A stretch of 44,809 bases of DNA from Deltaproteobacteria bacterium (GTDB lineage: Bacteria > Myxococcota_A > UBA796 > GCA-2862545). The translations under genes and the position numbers were made by a program. The notes below the pieces were generated by a model that was not told the origin of the DNA, searched no databases, and saw only the letters and a list, made by a program, of their open reading frames with translations. Below are positions 15,859-25,947 of this stretch, one piece after another. Location of the stretch: positions 1-44,809 of the forward strand of contig SBGP01000058.1 of the NCBI GenBank assembly GCA_006226595.1, read 5' to 3'. Every line of letters starts with the position of its first letter. The first letter of the stretch is position 1.

Positions 15859-17720
15859 GCCGCTCCCTTCCCCTGCTTCTCGCTCTCGCCATCGGCTGCA
15901 ACCAGGCCCAGCGCACCCCCGGAGCGTTCGACACGCCCTCGGCGCTGGCCGTGCTCGAAGAGGGCAACGGCACGTTCACCGAGCCGGTGGGCTACGCCGC
16001 GAACCTCGATGGGGGTCGCATCGCCGTGATGGCGCTCACCAGCGAGAGCTTCCTCGCCGACGACCCGGACTCCGTCCTGTCCCGGAGCAGTGGTCTGGCG
16101 ACCGGCGAAGGACGCCGCATCGGCGAGCTGGCCGTGTACGCGCCCGCTGCGGGTGAGGTCACGCTGTTCGCCGCCGACAAGGCCTACGGCACGCTGCTTC
16201 GCGTGCCCCACGTGTCCGGGCTCGATGCCTCCGGGGCGCCGATCGAGACGGACGCGACCATCAGCACCCCGGTGTTCATCGACACCGACGACAGTGGCGA
16301 CTCCCCGACCCTCTCGGACATCGTCGTGTACCAGGGCGCGGCGGCCACCGAGGACTGGGTCGTCCAGTACGACGGCTCGGACTGGTGGATGCAGGGCAGC
16401 CGCAGCGGACGGCTCTCTGTGCCGGTCACGCCGGGCGAGGCCTACACCTGGGACCGCGCCACCGACCTCGACGGCGCGCGCCACAAGCCGCCCGTGTCCT
16501 TCGTGCTCGATGGCACGGCCACCGCCGGTGACGAGTTCCGCTTCTCTACCGACAACGGCCTCACCGAGATCGACGTCGGTGGCACCCCGCTCCACCTCGC
16601 CATGGCTCCCGACATGAGCGCCCTGGCCGTGGTCACCTCGGCGGGCGGTCTCACGCGGCTCAAGCTGGTCGATCCGGCCGACGGCACCGTGTCCACGGTC
16701 GTCGACATGCCCGGGGATGCCAGCCCGGGTCGCCTTGCGTGGAGCCCGAGCGGCACGCTGTACGCCGCGGACAACCTCCGGAGCAGCTTCTGGTCCGTCG
16801 ACGCGAACGGCGCCGCCACCGAGCACGTGCTCCCCTGGCCCGTCATCGACGTCGCGTACCTCGAGTCGACCGCCGGCGAGAACCTCGTGTACCTCGTGCC
16901 GACGGCCGCCACGTCCGTGTGGCTGTACGACCTGGATGCAGGCGAGCTCCGGGATGCAAACGCCTGGATGCCGGGCGTGCAGGGCATTCAGACCCAGGCG
17001 CAGGTCCGCGGCATCGGCGCCATCCACACCCCCTTCACCTGGCCCGAGGAAGACGACGACGGCGTGGCCCTGTCCGGCAAGGCCGTCGCGGTGAGCCTCT
17101 CCAACGGGTACGTGCAGATGGTCGAGGAGAGCACCGGCTGCTTCGTCCGGAGCTTCGGCGGGCCACGCACGCAGGTGGTCAGCCAGATCAGCGGCGGCGA
17201 CATCGAGACGAACTTCGGCAGTGTGCCCGGGGCCGCCGCGATGCAGGGCAACGGCACCAACGGACGCGTCGTGCAGGTGAACCCCTGCGGCGGCATCGCG
17301 TGGGGCGAGACCTGGCGCGTCCGCTACGACCAGGCCCGGCAGGCGTGGACCGTCGAGGGCACGCTGTCCGGCCTTCAGGAAGCCGTCGCTTACGAAGGCG
17401 AGCGCTACGTCTCGGACCGCGGCCAGATCAGCTTCCTCATCCTCTCGGGCTCCACCCCGTCCGTGGACGGCTGGCAGTTCACCTTCCAGGTCCGTGACGG
17501 CCTGCATCGGGCCGATGGCGACAACGACCTCGATGGTCGCGTGGACATCCCCCTCGATCTGCCGGGTCGTCCGATTGGCTACAAGGCGACCCCGCCGGCC
17601 AACCTCACCGAGGAGTGGGAGGAGGGCGTGGACCGTGCGTTCATCCTCGTCGCCGCCGAGTCCGCCGACCTCGTGGGCCGGATCGACGCTCGCTACGGCG
17701 ACGTCGTCCCCTGGTGGTAG
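15855..17720 (+). CDS. beta-propeller lipoprotein coupled to the 1110-aa lipoprotein
   Basis: A 621-aa lipoprotein with signal [15 protein letters not shown] (Cys15, +2 Asn). The body is beta-rich with propeller-like strands: LHLAMAPDMSALAVVTSAGG, GRLAWSPSGTLYAADNLRSS, VIDVAYLESTAGENLVYLV and AVAVSLSNGYVQMVEEST. I recognise no enzyme motif. Near the C terminus DGDNDLDGRVDIPLDL looks like a short calcium-binding loop. The ATG overlaps the previous stop by 4 nt, so the two propeller lipoproteins are probably made in fixed ratio and may form one surface complex. The downstream neighbour is convergent, 31 bp away. Confidence 0.85.
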   Translation: MSRSLPLLLALAIGCNQAQRTPGAFDTPSALAVLEEGNGTFTEPVGYAANLDGGRIAVMALTSESFLADDPDSVLSRSSGLATGEGRRIGELAVYAPAAGEVTLFAADKAYGTLLRVPHVSGLDASGAPIETDATISTPVFIDTDDSGDSPTLSDIVVYQGAAATEDWVVQYDGSDWWMQGSRSGRLSVPVTPGEAYTWDRATDLDGARHKPPVSFVLDGTATAGDEFRFSTDNGLTEIDVGGTPLHLAMAPDMSALAVVTSAGGLTRLKLVDPADGTVSTVVDMPGDASPGRLAWSPSGTLYAADNLRSSFWSVDANGAATEHVLPWPVIDVAYLESTAGENLVYLVPTAATSVWLYDLDAGELRDANAWMPGVQGIQTQAQVRGIGAIHTPFTWPEEDDDGVALSGKAVAVSLSNGYVQMVEESTGCFVRSFGGPRTQVVSQISGGDIETNFGSVPGAAAMQGNGTNGRVVQVNPCGGIAWGETWRVRYDQARQAWTVEGTLSGLQEAVAYEGERYVSDRGQISFLILSGSTPSVDGWQFTFQVRDGLHRADGDNDLDGRVDIPLDLPGRPIGYKATPPANLTEEWEEGVDRAFILVAAESADLVGRIDARYGDVVPWW

Positions 17721-17751
17721 AGACCGTTCCCGGCCTCCGGGCGCACGCGGG

Positions 17752-18246
17752 CTAGATCTCGCGGGCCCGGAGGAACTCTTCGAGCGCGAAGTTCCCGGGC
17801 TCGGCCACCGCCCGCTCCCAGCTCTCGCCCTGACCGACGAGCAGCCCACAGTCCGCGGTCTTCATGATCACGTACTCACCGCTGAACCAGCCCACGACCG
17901 ACTCCCAGCCCGGGTTGTGGCCGACGAGGAGCACGGTCTCGACGTGGTCCGGCACCTCGGGCAGCAGGCGTCGCACCTGGTCGACGCCCGCATGGTAGAG
18001 CTGCCCGGTGAACTGGGTCGGGATCTTGCGCCCGAAGCCGCGGAGGACGCCCTCGACGGTCATCTGCGTCCGCAGGCTGTCACTGGACAGGATGAGGTCG
18101 GGAACCCAGCCTCGATCCCGCAGCGCTTCGCCCACGAGCGGGGCCGTGCGCAGCCCGCGCTCATTGAGCGGCCGGGCGTGATCGGTACCCGCTCCCGAGC
18201 TCCAGCTGCTCTTCGCGTGTCGTAGCACGGCAATGCGTCGCATCAT
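17752..18246 (-). CDS. sixA: phosphohistidine phosphatase SixA-like protein
   Basis: A 164-aa histidine-phosphatase-superfamily protein. RIAVLRHAKSSW gives the RHx nucleophile motif, LILSSDSLRTQMTVEG the second arginine, and VLLVGHNPGWESVVGW the second catalytic His. Length and the RHAKS variant are typical of SixA, which dephosphorylates phosphohistidine in HPt or PTS proteins in the cytoplasm. The start is an ATGATG doublet overlapping the transporter stop, so either Met is possible and coupling is likely. A relation to the transporter is unproved. Confidence 0.88.
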   Translation of the reverse strand: MMRRIAVLRHAKSSWSSGAGTDHARPLNERGLRTAPLVGEALRDRGWVPDLILSSDSLRTQMTVEGVLRGFGRKIPTQFTGQLYHAGVDQVRRLLPEVPDHVETVLLVGHNPGWESVVGWFSGEYVIMKTADCGLLVGQGESWERAVAEPGNFALEEFLRAREI

Positions 18247-20411
18247 CCGACCAGCATTCCTCGGAAGGGCCCGGCGTTGCGCACGAGCAGGGTGTCCGTG
18301 AGTCCATCGAGCATGTCGACGAGCCGCTCGCCGTACACGGCGCCATCCTCCTCCGAGACCACGGAGAGACCGAGGAAGACCAGGCGCGCGCCCACCGATT
18401 GACGGCGGATCACGCTGAGCGCCGACTCGTCCTCGGGCCGCACGATGACGTCGACGTGCGCCTGGATGCGGATGTCGGGGAGCATCAGTGCGAACTCCCG
18501 CTGACGCTTCACCGCCGCCTCCTCGTCCTCGACCACCGACTTGAGCACGATGCGGTTGTTCGCGTACAGCGGGTCCAGGCTGAGCAGGTGGGCGAGCAGC
18601 AGCATCAGATCGCCATTGCTCTCCTTGCCCTTCCACCAGATGAGCAGCGGGCCGTCTTCCCGCGGCTCGCGGTCACCCGGGCGGAAGATCAGGGTGGACT
18701 TGTGCAGGCCGTTGAGCCGGCGCACGAGGCCCATCTGGCGCGACAGGCGCTCCGCCGTCGGCTGCTTCGGCCACCCGAGCAGCACGCTGTTCGAGGCGAG
18801 CCCGGCAAAGCCGTGCGCCTGAGCCACGGTGATGATGCCGGGCGCGAGCTGGGGAACCGCCGCGACCTCGGAGAACGCGAGCACGCCCTCTCGCTCGAGG
18901 ATGGCCTCGTTGCGGCGGAGGAGCACATCGGTGTCCACGTGCTCGTCGATGTCGCCGATACGCAGCGTGGTCACGGTGACGATGCCGCGCTCCTGGGAGA
19001 AGGCACCGGCCAGGCGGACCATGTCCACGTCCCGAGAGAGGTCCTTCGCGAACACCAGCAGGTGCGGGCGCCAGTTGCGCGGGTCGTGGCCCGACTCGCG
19101 GAGCTTGAGCAGCGAGAAGCGCGTCGCGTACTGCCAGAAGCCACTGCGCACGTCGCCCCAGGTGGCCTCGAGCGAGCGACGCGACAGCCACCAGAAGATG
19201 ATGAGCTCGACGACGATGGCGATGCCGCACGCGAGCGGGTTGATGAGCAACATCGCCACGAGGCAGCCGAAGCCGCCGAGCGCGCTGACCCACCACGGCA
19301 CCGGGATGCGCGGACGGAACGAGATGTCGCCGACCAGCCCCTCGAGCGCCGCGACGGCGTTCAGGGCGCCGTAGGTGGTGAGGAAGAACACCGTCACCCA
19401 CTCGGCCACGGCGTTGAGATCGCCGAGGAGCACGGCCACGAAGGCGATGACTGCGGAGAGGTACAGCGCCGCGAGGGGCTCGCCCGTCGCCGGGTCGTTG
19501 CGCCCCAACCACTCGGGCGCGAGGCGGTCGCGCGCGAGTGCCTGCAGGGTGCGAGGCGCACCGAGGATGCTGCCGAAGGCCGACGAGAGCACGGCACCCC
19601 ACAGGCCGAGCATCACAAACAGCGGCACCGCCGCAATCTCGGTCCACACGAGCTCGTTGGCGATCAGCGCCTCGGGCGGCGCACCGTAGGCCAGGAAGAA
19701 CGGCACCGTGAAGTACACGATCGCGCCGACGAACACCGCGGCGAGCGTGCCCCGCGGAATGGACTCCTCCGGCTTGTCGAGGTCACCCGACAGCGACACG
19801 CCTGCGAGCACGCCGGTGACGGCCGGGAAGAACACCGCGAACACCGGCCAGAAGCCGAGCTCGCCGCTGCCGGTGGGCAGCGGCCGCGAGCCCCAGTCCA
19901 CGCCCGCGACCAGGGAGGCCAGCGAGAGGAGGATGAGCCCCATGATCGGCAGCTGGAGCTTGAGCGCGAGCTCGGTGGACCGCGCGGCGACCGAAGCCAC
20001 ACCGACGACGATGACGGCGGCGAGGAAGCTGATCGGCGCCCCGGCCCAGACGATCTTCACCGACTCCGCCAGACCGTAGGCATACAGCGTGAGCGACAGC
20101 GTCTGCGACAGGTACAGCGGGATGCCGATGGCACCGCCGGTCTCGAGCCCCAGCGAGCGCGAGATCAGGAAGTAGGCGCCGCCGACGCCGACGCGCATGT
20201 TCGTGGCCAGCGCACTCATCGACAGCGCGGTGATCGCGGTGATCGCGTTGGCGACGAGCACGATGATCACCGTGCGCGTCATGCCGGCATGCCCCACGAC
20301 CCAGCCGAGGCGCAGATACATGATCACGCCGAGGATCGTGAGGATGGTGGGCGTGAACACGCCAATGAACGTGCCGAGCTTGAGCGGCGCGGGGGTCTCG
20401 CTGGAGTCCAT
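18243..20411 (-). CDS. SLC12-type cation-chloride cotransporter-like APC permease
   Basis: A 722-aa membrane protein. TFIGVFTPTILTILGVIMYL begins the first transmembrane helix, and about 12 helices follow to residue 410. VFFPAVTGVLAGVSLSGDLD and EESIPRGTLAAV match a signature of the SLC12 cation-chloride family rather than ordinary amino-acid permeases. The C-terminal 300 residues are a soluble regulatory domain (HLLVFAKDLSRDVDMVRLA; NRIVLKSVVEDEEAA), as in SLC12 members. It likely symports chloride with Na or K, or an amino acid. I chose ATG 20411 over a TTG 21 nt upstream because the membrane-facing part begins soon after. SixA follows with a 4-nt overlap. Confidence 0.88.
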   Translation of the reverse strand: MDSSETPAPLKLGTFIGVFTPTILTILGVIMYLRLGWVVGHAGMTRTVIIVLVANAITAITALSMSALATNMRVGVGGAYFLISRSLGLETGGAIGIPLYLSQTLSLTLYAYGLAESVKIVWAGAPISFLAAVIVVGVASVAARSTELALKLQLPIMGLILLSLASLVAGVDWGSRPLPTGSGELGFWPVFAVFFPAVTGVLAGVSLSGDLDKPEESIPRGTLAAVFVGAIVYFTVPFFLAYGAPPEALIANELVWTEIAAVPLFVMLGLWGAVLSSAFGSILGAPRTLQALARDRLAPEWLGRNDPATGEPLAALYLSAVIAFVAVLLGDLNAVAEWVTVFFLTTYGALNAVAALEGLVGDISFRPRIPVPWWVSALGGFGCLVAMLLINPLACGIAIVVELIIFWWLSRRSLEATWGDVRSGFWQYATRFSLLKLRESGHDPRNWRPHLLVFAKDLSRDVDMVRLAGAFSQERGIVTVTTLRIGDIDEHVDTDVLLRRNEAILEREGVLAFSEVAAVPQLAPGIITVAQAHGFAGLASNSVLLGWPKQPTAERLSRQMGLVRRLNGLHKSTLIFRPGDREPREDGPLLIWWKGKESNGDLMLLLAHLLSLDPLYANNRIVLKSVVEDEEAAVKRQREFALMLPDIRIQAHVDVIVRPEDESALSVIRRQSVGARLVFLGLSVVSEEDGAVYGERLVDMLDGLTDTLLVRNAGPFRGMLVG

Positions 20412-20456
20412 GGTCTCTCGGGGGGCCGGCAATCTACCGTAGGCGCAAGGGCAAGA

Positions 20457-23237
20457 TCACTCGACGTCTCGGCGTTGCCAGCCGGCCTCGGTAGCCACCA
20501 GCTCGGTGGTTGGCCAGTACTCGAGGTCCAGCCTGAGGGTGGACACGCGCACGGTGCCATCGAGCAGCGTGGTCGTCAGGCGCACGCTCTGGCCGTCCGC
20601 CAACCCTGAGATGGCTTCGAGGAATGCATCGAGATCCGGCGTCGCAACGCCATTCACCTCGGTGATACGGCGCGTCGGCCGCAGTCCATAGCGGGAGCCG
20701 GGGCTGCCGTACCAGAGCCAGGCGACGTACACCCCTTCGGGAACGATGCCCTGCTGGAACCCGACCTCGTGGTGCGGCGCGTGGAGCACGAGCCCGGCCC
20801 AGTTGACGATGCGGTCGACGCCGCGACCGCTCACTTCCTGCGGAGTGAACGTCACCTCGGCTTCTCCGCCATCGCGGAGCACGCGACCGAGGAGTGGCAC
20901 GTCGCACTGCGACCCGAGCTGCTCGATGTCCTCGAAGCGGGCGATCGGTGTCGCGCTGTCCACGCCGAGTCCGATGAGCAGGTCACCATCCGTGATGTGG
21001 CCGCGAGCCGGGGCCCGCCCGTCGACGCGCACGACCTCGAGCACCCGGCGCCAGCGCGGGTCGAGCTCGACCAGGGCGCGGGCCCTGGAGTCCTCCAGCC
21101 CCCGGTCTCGCGCGTCCGCGAGTGACACGGCGCTCAGCTCGGCGCCGAGGGTGCAGCGCGCATCTCCGGGCTCCTCGCCGCGCACGTGCGGGGGGAGGAA
21201 GGTCGTCGGGAGGCCGCGGAAGCGACGCTCGCCCTCCCGCGGGTCGAGGAAGCTGCCCCACAGCGCGAGTGCGCGTCCCTTCTTGTCGACGAGCACGCCG
21301 CCGAGGCTCGGCGCGGAGCTCACCAGGTCGACGCCCACCGCGTTGATGTCGCGGAAGCGCGGGGTGCCACTCGCGCCGAGGGCGATGGGCTGCACGCGCT
21401 CGACCTCGGTCTTGATGCTGCTCACCTGCTGGTGGCGGTCGAGTCCGACCTGCCACACCACGTCGCCGGCATCCACGGCGCGATCGACGAAGGTGACGGC
21501 CTCTACCGGCGTATCGCCGAGCGAGGCGGGGTCGTAGCGAACGATGGCGGTGTTGTGGACGGGATCGAGCCACTCGAGCTGTCCCTGGACCCGCACCGAA
21601 GCCGCGAAGGTCAGCGTGATGTCGCCGAGCGCGACGGGCACGGTGTCCCGGTCGACGAGCACGAGCCCTCTCTCGGCATCGATGACCGTTCCCACGCCCT
21701 GGTAGTTGAAGCTTCGCGTGCCCGCAGTGGAGTACGGCACGTCGAAGTCCACCATCACCAGCGCGCTGGCCACCTTCGCGGCGACCTTGTCAGGAGAGAG
21801 CGGCGGCAGCACCTCGCGTACAGGCGGCGGGGAGGCCTCCGGAGGAGGCGCGGCGTCGGTGCACGGCCACATGCCCGTGGCGTCGTCCCGCACGCAGCGA
21901 CGCATCGGGTACCAGGTGCGGTCCATGACCACGACGTCCACCTCCTCGTGGCGGATGTCCTGGATGGGGTGGCTGCGGACCTGGAACAGCTCCCGGTCGG
22001 CAATTCCTTCGAGTGCTTTCTGAAGGCTGTCGAGATCGGGGGTCGGGCGTCCGTTTACGGCGGTGACCACACGGCCCGCGCCGAGGCCCGCGCGCCCGAA
22101 CATGTATCCGGACACCGCGATGTACACGCCCTCGAGCGGGTGCGCGTGGTTGCGGGCCACCTGGTACGAGAGGTCGTTCACTACCGCGCGCCCGACCTCG
22201 AGGTAGTCATCGGGCGTGACCGCGTGGAGGTCCTCGATGGGCAGGGTCAGGTCCTGTGCGACGCCGCCGCGCTCGAGCGTCAGCGTCACCTCGCCACCGA
22301 CACCGTCGTCGAGGACGGACTCGAGCGGCACGAAGGCGTTCAGCGCCTCGCCGTCGACCGCGAGGAGGATGTCTCCCGACTGCAGCACCCCATCGGCCGC
22401 CGACCCCGGCAGCGTGCGGTCCACGACCAGGGCGCCAGTGCCCTCGGGAAACGCGGAGCGCAGGTTTGCCTCGGCGGACTCGGAGAGGCCGAGGCGTCGA
22501 CACTCGTCGTAGGGCATGTGCCGGAAGGTCGAGAGCAGCGTGCCCCGCGGGACCGGCTTGCCCTCCTGGATCAGCTCGAGGGCCCGCACGACCCGGTCCA
22601 GCGGCAGGTAGAAGCTCGACGCGGCCTCCCGACTACCGCCGGCGTTGAGTCCAATCACCTGCCCGTGGATGTCGACGACCGGGGAGCCGCTCGACCCGCC
22701 AGAGGTGCCGCTCGCGGCCTGCAGGTAGAACGTGTTGAAGTCGTTGTAGGTCTCGGTGCCGTAGTACGGCGCGGACCGATCGAGCCGCGCGATGGTCCCA
22801 TCGAGGATCGAGATCTTTTCGCCTGCATCGTTGCCGATGACACGGATCTCGACGCCCACTCGCGCACCCTCGGGCGCCAGCGGCAGCTCGGGGAGCTCCA
22901 TGAACCGCACGTCGGCGGGGTCGAAGCGGTAGAAGCCGAAGTCGTGCACGGGATCGCGGTAGATCGCCTGTAGATCGAGCTCCTCGTGGTCGAGGAGTAC
23001 GGCCTCGCTGCGTACGGGGCCCGCGTGCACCATGTGGCGGTTGGTGAGCAGGATGCCGCGCTCCCGGTCGACCACGAAGCCCGTGCCGACCGAGTTGCCC
23101 GCCCCTTCGGTGTCGAAGTCGCGAACGGCGGTCACTCGCAGCGCGACCACGCCGGGGACCACTTGATCGAGCGTCTGCTCCCAGTCGGGCGGAGCGGGGG
23201 TCTGGGCGAGCGCGAACGAAAGGATCAGAGCGAGCAT
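20457..23237 (-). CDS. double HtrA-type serine protease with PDZ domains (Nma111/DEG7-like)
   Basis: A 926-aa protein. Start ATG 23237 gives the signal-like MLALILSFALAQTPAPP. Protease domain 1 has an intact triad: His68 (TNRHMV), Asp99 (DPVHDFGFYRF), Ser185 (GGSSGSPVVD). PDZ-like domains follow at about 255-340 and 345-440. Domain 2 (about 485-660) repeats the fold but is degenerate: VDRDTVP for the His, PVHNTAIVRYD for the Asp, and SAPSLGGVLVD without GxSGS. Two more PDZ-like units follow; the last contains GIVPEGVYVAWLWYGSPGSR and TEVNGVATPDLDAFL and ends near YWPTTELV. An active protease followed by a dead copy, with four PDZ units, is the layout of yeast Nma111p and plant DEG7. Predicted role: envelope quality control; exact location unknown. 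Confidence 0.85.
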   Translation of the reverse strand: MLALILSFALAQTPAPPDWEQTLDQVVPGVVALRVTAVRDFDTEGAGNSVGTGFVVDRERGILLTNRHMVHAGPVRSEAVLLDHEELDLQAIYRDPVHDFGFYRFDPADVRFMELPELPLAPEGARVGVEIRVIGNDAGEKISILDGTIARLDRSAPYYGTETYNDFNTFYLQAASGTSGGSSGSPVVDIHGQVIGLNAGGSREAASSFYLPLDRVVRALELIQEGKPVPRGTLLSTFRHMPYDECRRLGLSESAEANLRSAFPEGTGALVVDRTLPGSAADGVLQSGDILLAVDGEALNAFVPLESVLDDGVGGEVTLTLERGGVAQDLTLPIEDLHAVTPDDYLEVGRAVVNDLSYQVARNHAHPLEGVYIAVSGYMFGRAGLGAGRVVTAVNGRPTPDLDSLQKALEGIADRELFQVRSHPIQDIRHEEVDVVVMDRTWYPMRRCVRDDATGMWPCTDAAPPPEASPPPVREVLPPLSPDKVAAKVASALVMVDFDVPYSTAGTRSFNYQGVGTVIDAERGLVLVDRDTVPVALGDITLTFAASVRVQGQLEWLDPVHNTAIVRYDPASLGDTPVEAVTFVDRAVDAGDVVWQVGLDRHQQVSSIKTEVERVQPIALGASGTPRFRDINAVGVDLVSSAPSLGGVLVDKKGRALALWGSFLDPREGERRFRGLPTTFLPPHVRGEEPGDARCTLGAELSAVSLADARDRGLEDSRARALVELDPRWRRVLEVVRVDGRAPARGHITDGDLLIGLGVDSATPIARFEDIEQLGSQCDVPLLGRVLRDGGEAEVTFTPQEVSGRGVDRIVNWAGLVLHAPHHEVGFQQGIVPEGVYVAWLWYGSPGSRYGLRPTRRITEVNGVATPDLDAFLEAISGLADGQSVRLTTTLLDGTVRVSTLRLDLEYWPTTELVATEAGWQRRDVE

Positions 23238-23350
23238 GCAGCCCCGTAACCTCGGCAGCTCGACGGGTCGGCACGGTGAAGAAATGTGCTTGGCGAAAAA
23301 TTTCCTTCGCACCCGGATGCCAATGGGGTAAGACAGCGGTGGAGGTAGCG

Positions 23351-23530
23351 ATGTTCCCCTTCCGAGGTGTCCTCTGGGCCCGTTTCGTCGAAGACGAGTG
23401 CGGCGGTCCGGCCATCGAGTACATGATTCTCGCCTCCCTCATCGCGATGACGATTCTCGTCGGGTTCACGACGATGACCGACAAGGTCGCGAGCACCTAC
23501 TCGACCGTGAGCGCCAGTCTCCCCGGTTGA
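23351..23530 (+). CDS. Flp/TadA-system type IVb pilin subunit
   Basis: A 59-aa prepilin preceded by a perfect GGAGG site. FVEDECGGPAIEYMILASLI contains the Flp hallmark: prepilin cleavage between two glycines would place Glu at +5 and Tyr at +6 of the mature protein, followed by a hydrophobic helix (MILASLIAMTILVGF) and a short polar tail. Mature Flp pilins assemble thin adhesive tad fibres on the cell surface. No tadA, rcpA or tadV prepilin peptidase is in the window, so it depends on a tad locus elsewhere. It is divergent from the double protease across a 113-bp gap. The next plus-strand gene is 165 bp away and probably has its own promoter. Confidence 0.85.
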   Translation: MFPFRGVLWARFVEDECGGPAIEYMILASLIAMTILVGFTTMTDKVASTYSTVSASLPG

Positions 23531-23606
23531 GCGGTCCTTCTCGCCGTGCGCTGCGGCCACCGGTTGGGTAGAGGTGAACAGCAGCGCAAAGCCCGGCACT
23601 TCCCGC

Positions 23607-23627
23607 GTGGATGGCAAGAATCCATCC
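23607..23627. repeat. inverted repeat between pilin and OmpA-like gene
   Basis: Arms TGGATGG and CCATCCA are perfect over 7 bp around a 7-nt spacer. It lies in the 165-bp gap after the pilin stop and 69 bp before the OmpA-like start. It could be a short hairpin ending the pilin message (there is no T-run after it) or an operator for the next gene. I cannot decide which. Confidence 0.35.
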
Positions 23628-23695
23628 AAGGGTCGCGGCACCTCCCCGAATGGGGCATCTTGTACGGGCTGCGGGGCATGGAGAACGGGAGCACG

Positions 23696-25947
23696 ATGAG
23701 TCAGCGGAAGATGCGCAGGGTTGGCGCACCATCCACCCCAGTCCGCGTGGCGTCGGTCCTGTGGTCGCTCTGCCTGCTCCTCCCCGGGAGCGCCGCGGCC
23801 CAGGCCCTGTCCTCGGACATCGAGCTCGTCCACCCCAAGCCCTCTCCGGACGCGCTGCCTGGCATGGAGTCCTCGTCCCGCGAGGAAGCCGGGACCATGC
23901 GCGCCCAGACCACGCTGCAGTTCGAGGACTCGCCGCTGGTGCTGTACAGCGAGGACGGCGAGGTCGGGGCCGTCGTGCACCGACGCATCACCGCGCACCT
24001 GGGCTTTGGCGCGACCCTCGCCAAGCGCTGGCGCATCGGCGGCAGCATCCCCATGCACGGCCAGTGGGGCTCCGAGGTCCCAGAGCTCGCTGCGGACGGC
24101 TTCGGCGTCGGCGACATCCGCGTCAACGGCAGCTACTGGATCGGCCGCAGCGCGATTGGCGACTTCAGCGGCTACCTCGGCTTTGCGCTTCCCTTCGGCC
24201 GCCGTAACGCTTGGATGGGCGATCAAGGCCCACGCACCGAGCTCGGTGTCGCGTACGCCACGGGCGTCGGTGCAACCGCGATTCACGCCAACGTCGGTCT
24301 CGACGCTCGCGCGGCGTGGCACACCGATGCCGGACTGTACGACCGCGGCTCCGCGGTGCTCGTCTCCGGCGGCGCGATGGCCCCCATCGTCGGCGACCTC
24401 GATCTGTACGGTGCTCTGTACACCCGCTGGGGCGGCGGCATCTTCCTCGGGCGACCGGACCTCGTGCTCTCGGCGATGACCGGCGCTCGCTACCGCGCCT
24501 CCGAGCAGTTCGACTTCAACGTCGGCATCGGCCGCGGGTTCACTCCTGGCGTCGGCACCACCGATATTCGCGTGCTCGCGCAGGTGAACTGGCATCGCCC
24601 GCCCCCGCCGGAGATCGAGGAGCCGGACGAGCCCGAGATCATCGTGGTCGTCCAGCCCGACGTGCCCGAGCCCGAGCCCGAGCCCGAGCCCGAACCGGAA
24701 GAGCCGCCGCCGGCCCAGGTGGTCGGCGAGCAGGTCATCGTCACCGCTCCCATCCTGTTCTTCGTCGACACGGCCAAGCTGAAGCCCGAGTCGAAGCCCG
24801 CGATGGAGGCCATTGCGACCCTCATGGCCGACGACCCGCGCATCGGGCACCTGGTCATCGAAGGCCACGCCTCGGCCGAGGGCACCTACGAGTACAACTA
24901 CGACCTGTCCGCCCGACGCGCGCGCGCCATCCACGAGGCCCTCATGGAAGAGGGTGTGCACAAGAGCCGCATCTCGTACCGCGGCATGGGCGAGGTCGAG
25001 CCGATCATGCCCGGCGAGTCCGAGGAGGCGCTCGCGGCCAACCGGCGGGTCGAGTTCCACATCATCAAGCGCCGCGACCCGGGTGACGGTAACTTCGAGC
25101 ACGCCGAGAAGTCGCCGCTGCCGTGGACCGGCGAGATGGTCGACACCCCGCGTCCGAACTGGCCGCAAGAGGTCCTCGACAAGTACGAGGCCGAGCAGGC
25201 CAAGATCCAGAAGGCGCTCGGCCCGGTCATCGAAGACGACGCCGAGGATGCCTTCACGTTCGAGGACCCCGAGATGCAGGGCCCCGTGCGTGTGCAGCTG
25301 CCTCCCGAGGCCCGCGAGCCCAAGCCCGAGCCGGTCACGTCCCCTGCCCCGCAGCCGGCCCCCGCACCGCAGCCCGAGCCGGTCAGCACGCCTGCTCCAC
25401 AGCCCGCTCCGGTCGCCGCCCCTGCCCCGCAGCCCGAGCCGGTCACGGCCCCTGCGCCAAAGCCGGCCCCGGAACCCGCGGTGGCCCCAGAGCCCACGCC
25501 CGTCGCACCGGCGCCCGCGCCGGTCGCCCCCAAGCCCGCACCGGCGAGCGGCGGTCTCGCGCCCACCCATCCCTACGTGATGAAGGTGTACGGCAGCTTC
25601 ATCCCTCTGTTCATGCCGCAGACCGACATGCTGCGCGAGGCGGGGCGTCTGCCGCTCAAGCACTACACGCTCACGGTCGATGCGGTGCTCGATGGCACCG
25701 GGCGGCTGATCTCGGTGCGCGTGGCCCAGTCCAGCGGCGTCGAGGCACTCGATGGCGCGGCCGTGCGGGCCTTCTACCAGGCTCAGCCCTTCGCGGCGCC
25801 GCCGGCGGACGCGATTGCCGCGGATGGGCGCGTGCGTCTGTCGGGCATCCGCTTCGACGTCGAGGGCTCTGACGCGGCCAACCAACCGATTCGCGTGCCC
25901 TCCGGTGACCGCCTCGAAGAAATGCTCAAGGACCAGGGAGGTGCCCA

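Noticed and set aside
23238-23350. Sigma-54 promoter (TGGC...TTCGC) before the Flp pilin.
   Set aside because: The spacing between the GG and GC elements is about 17 nt instead of 12.
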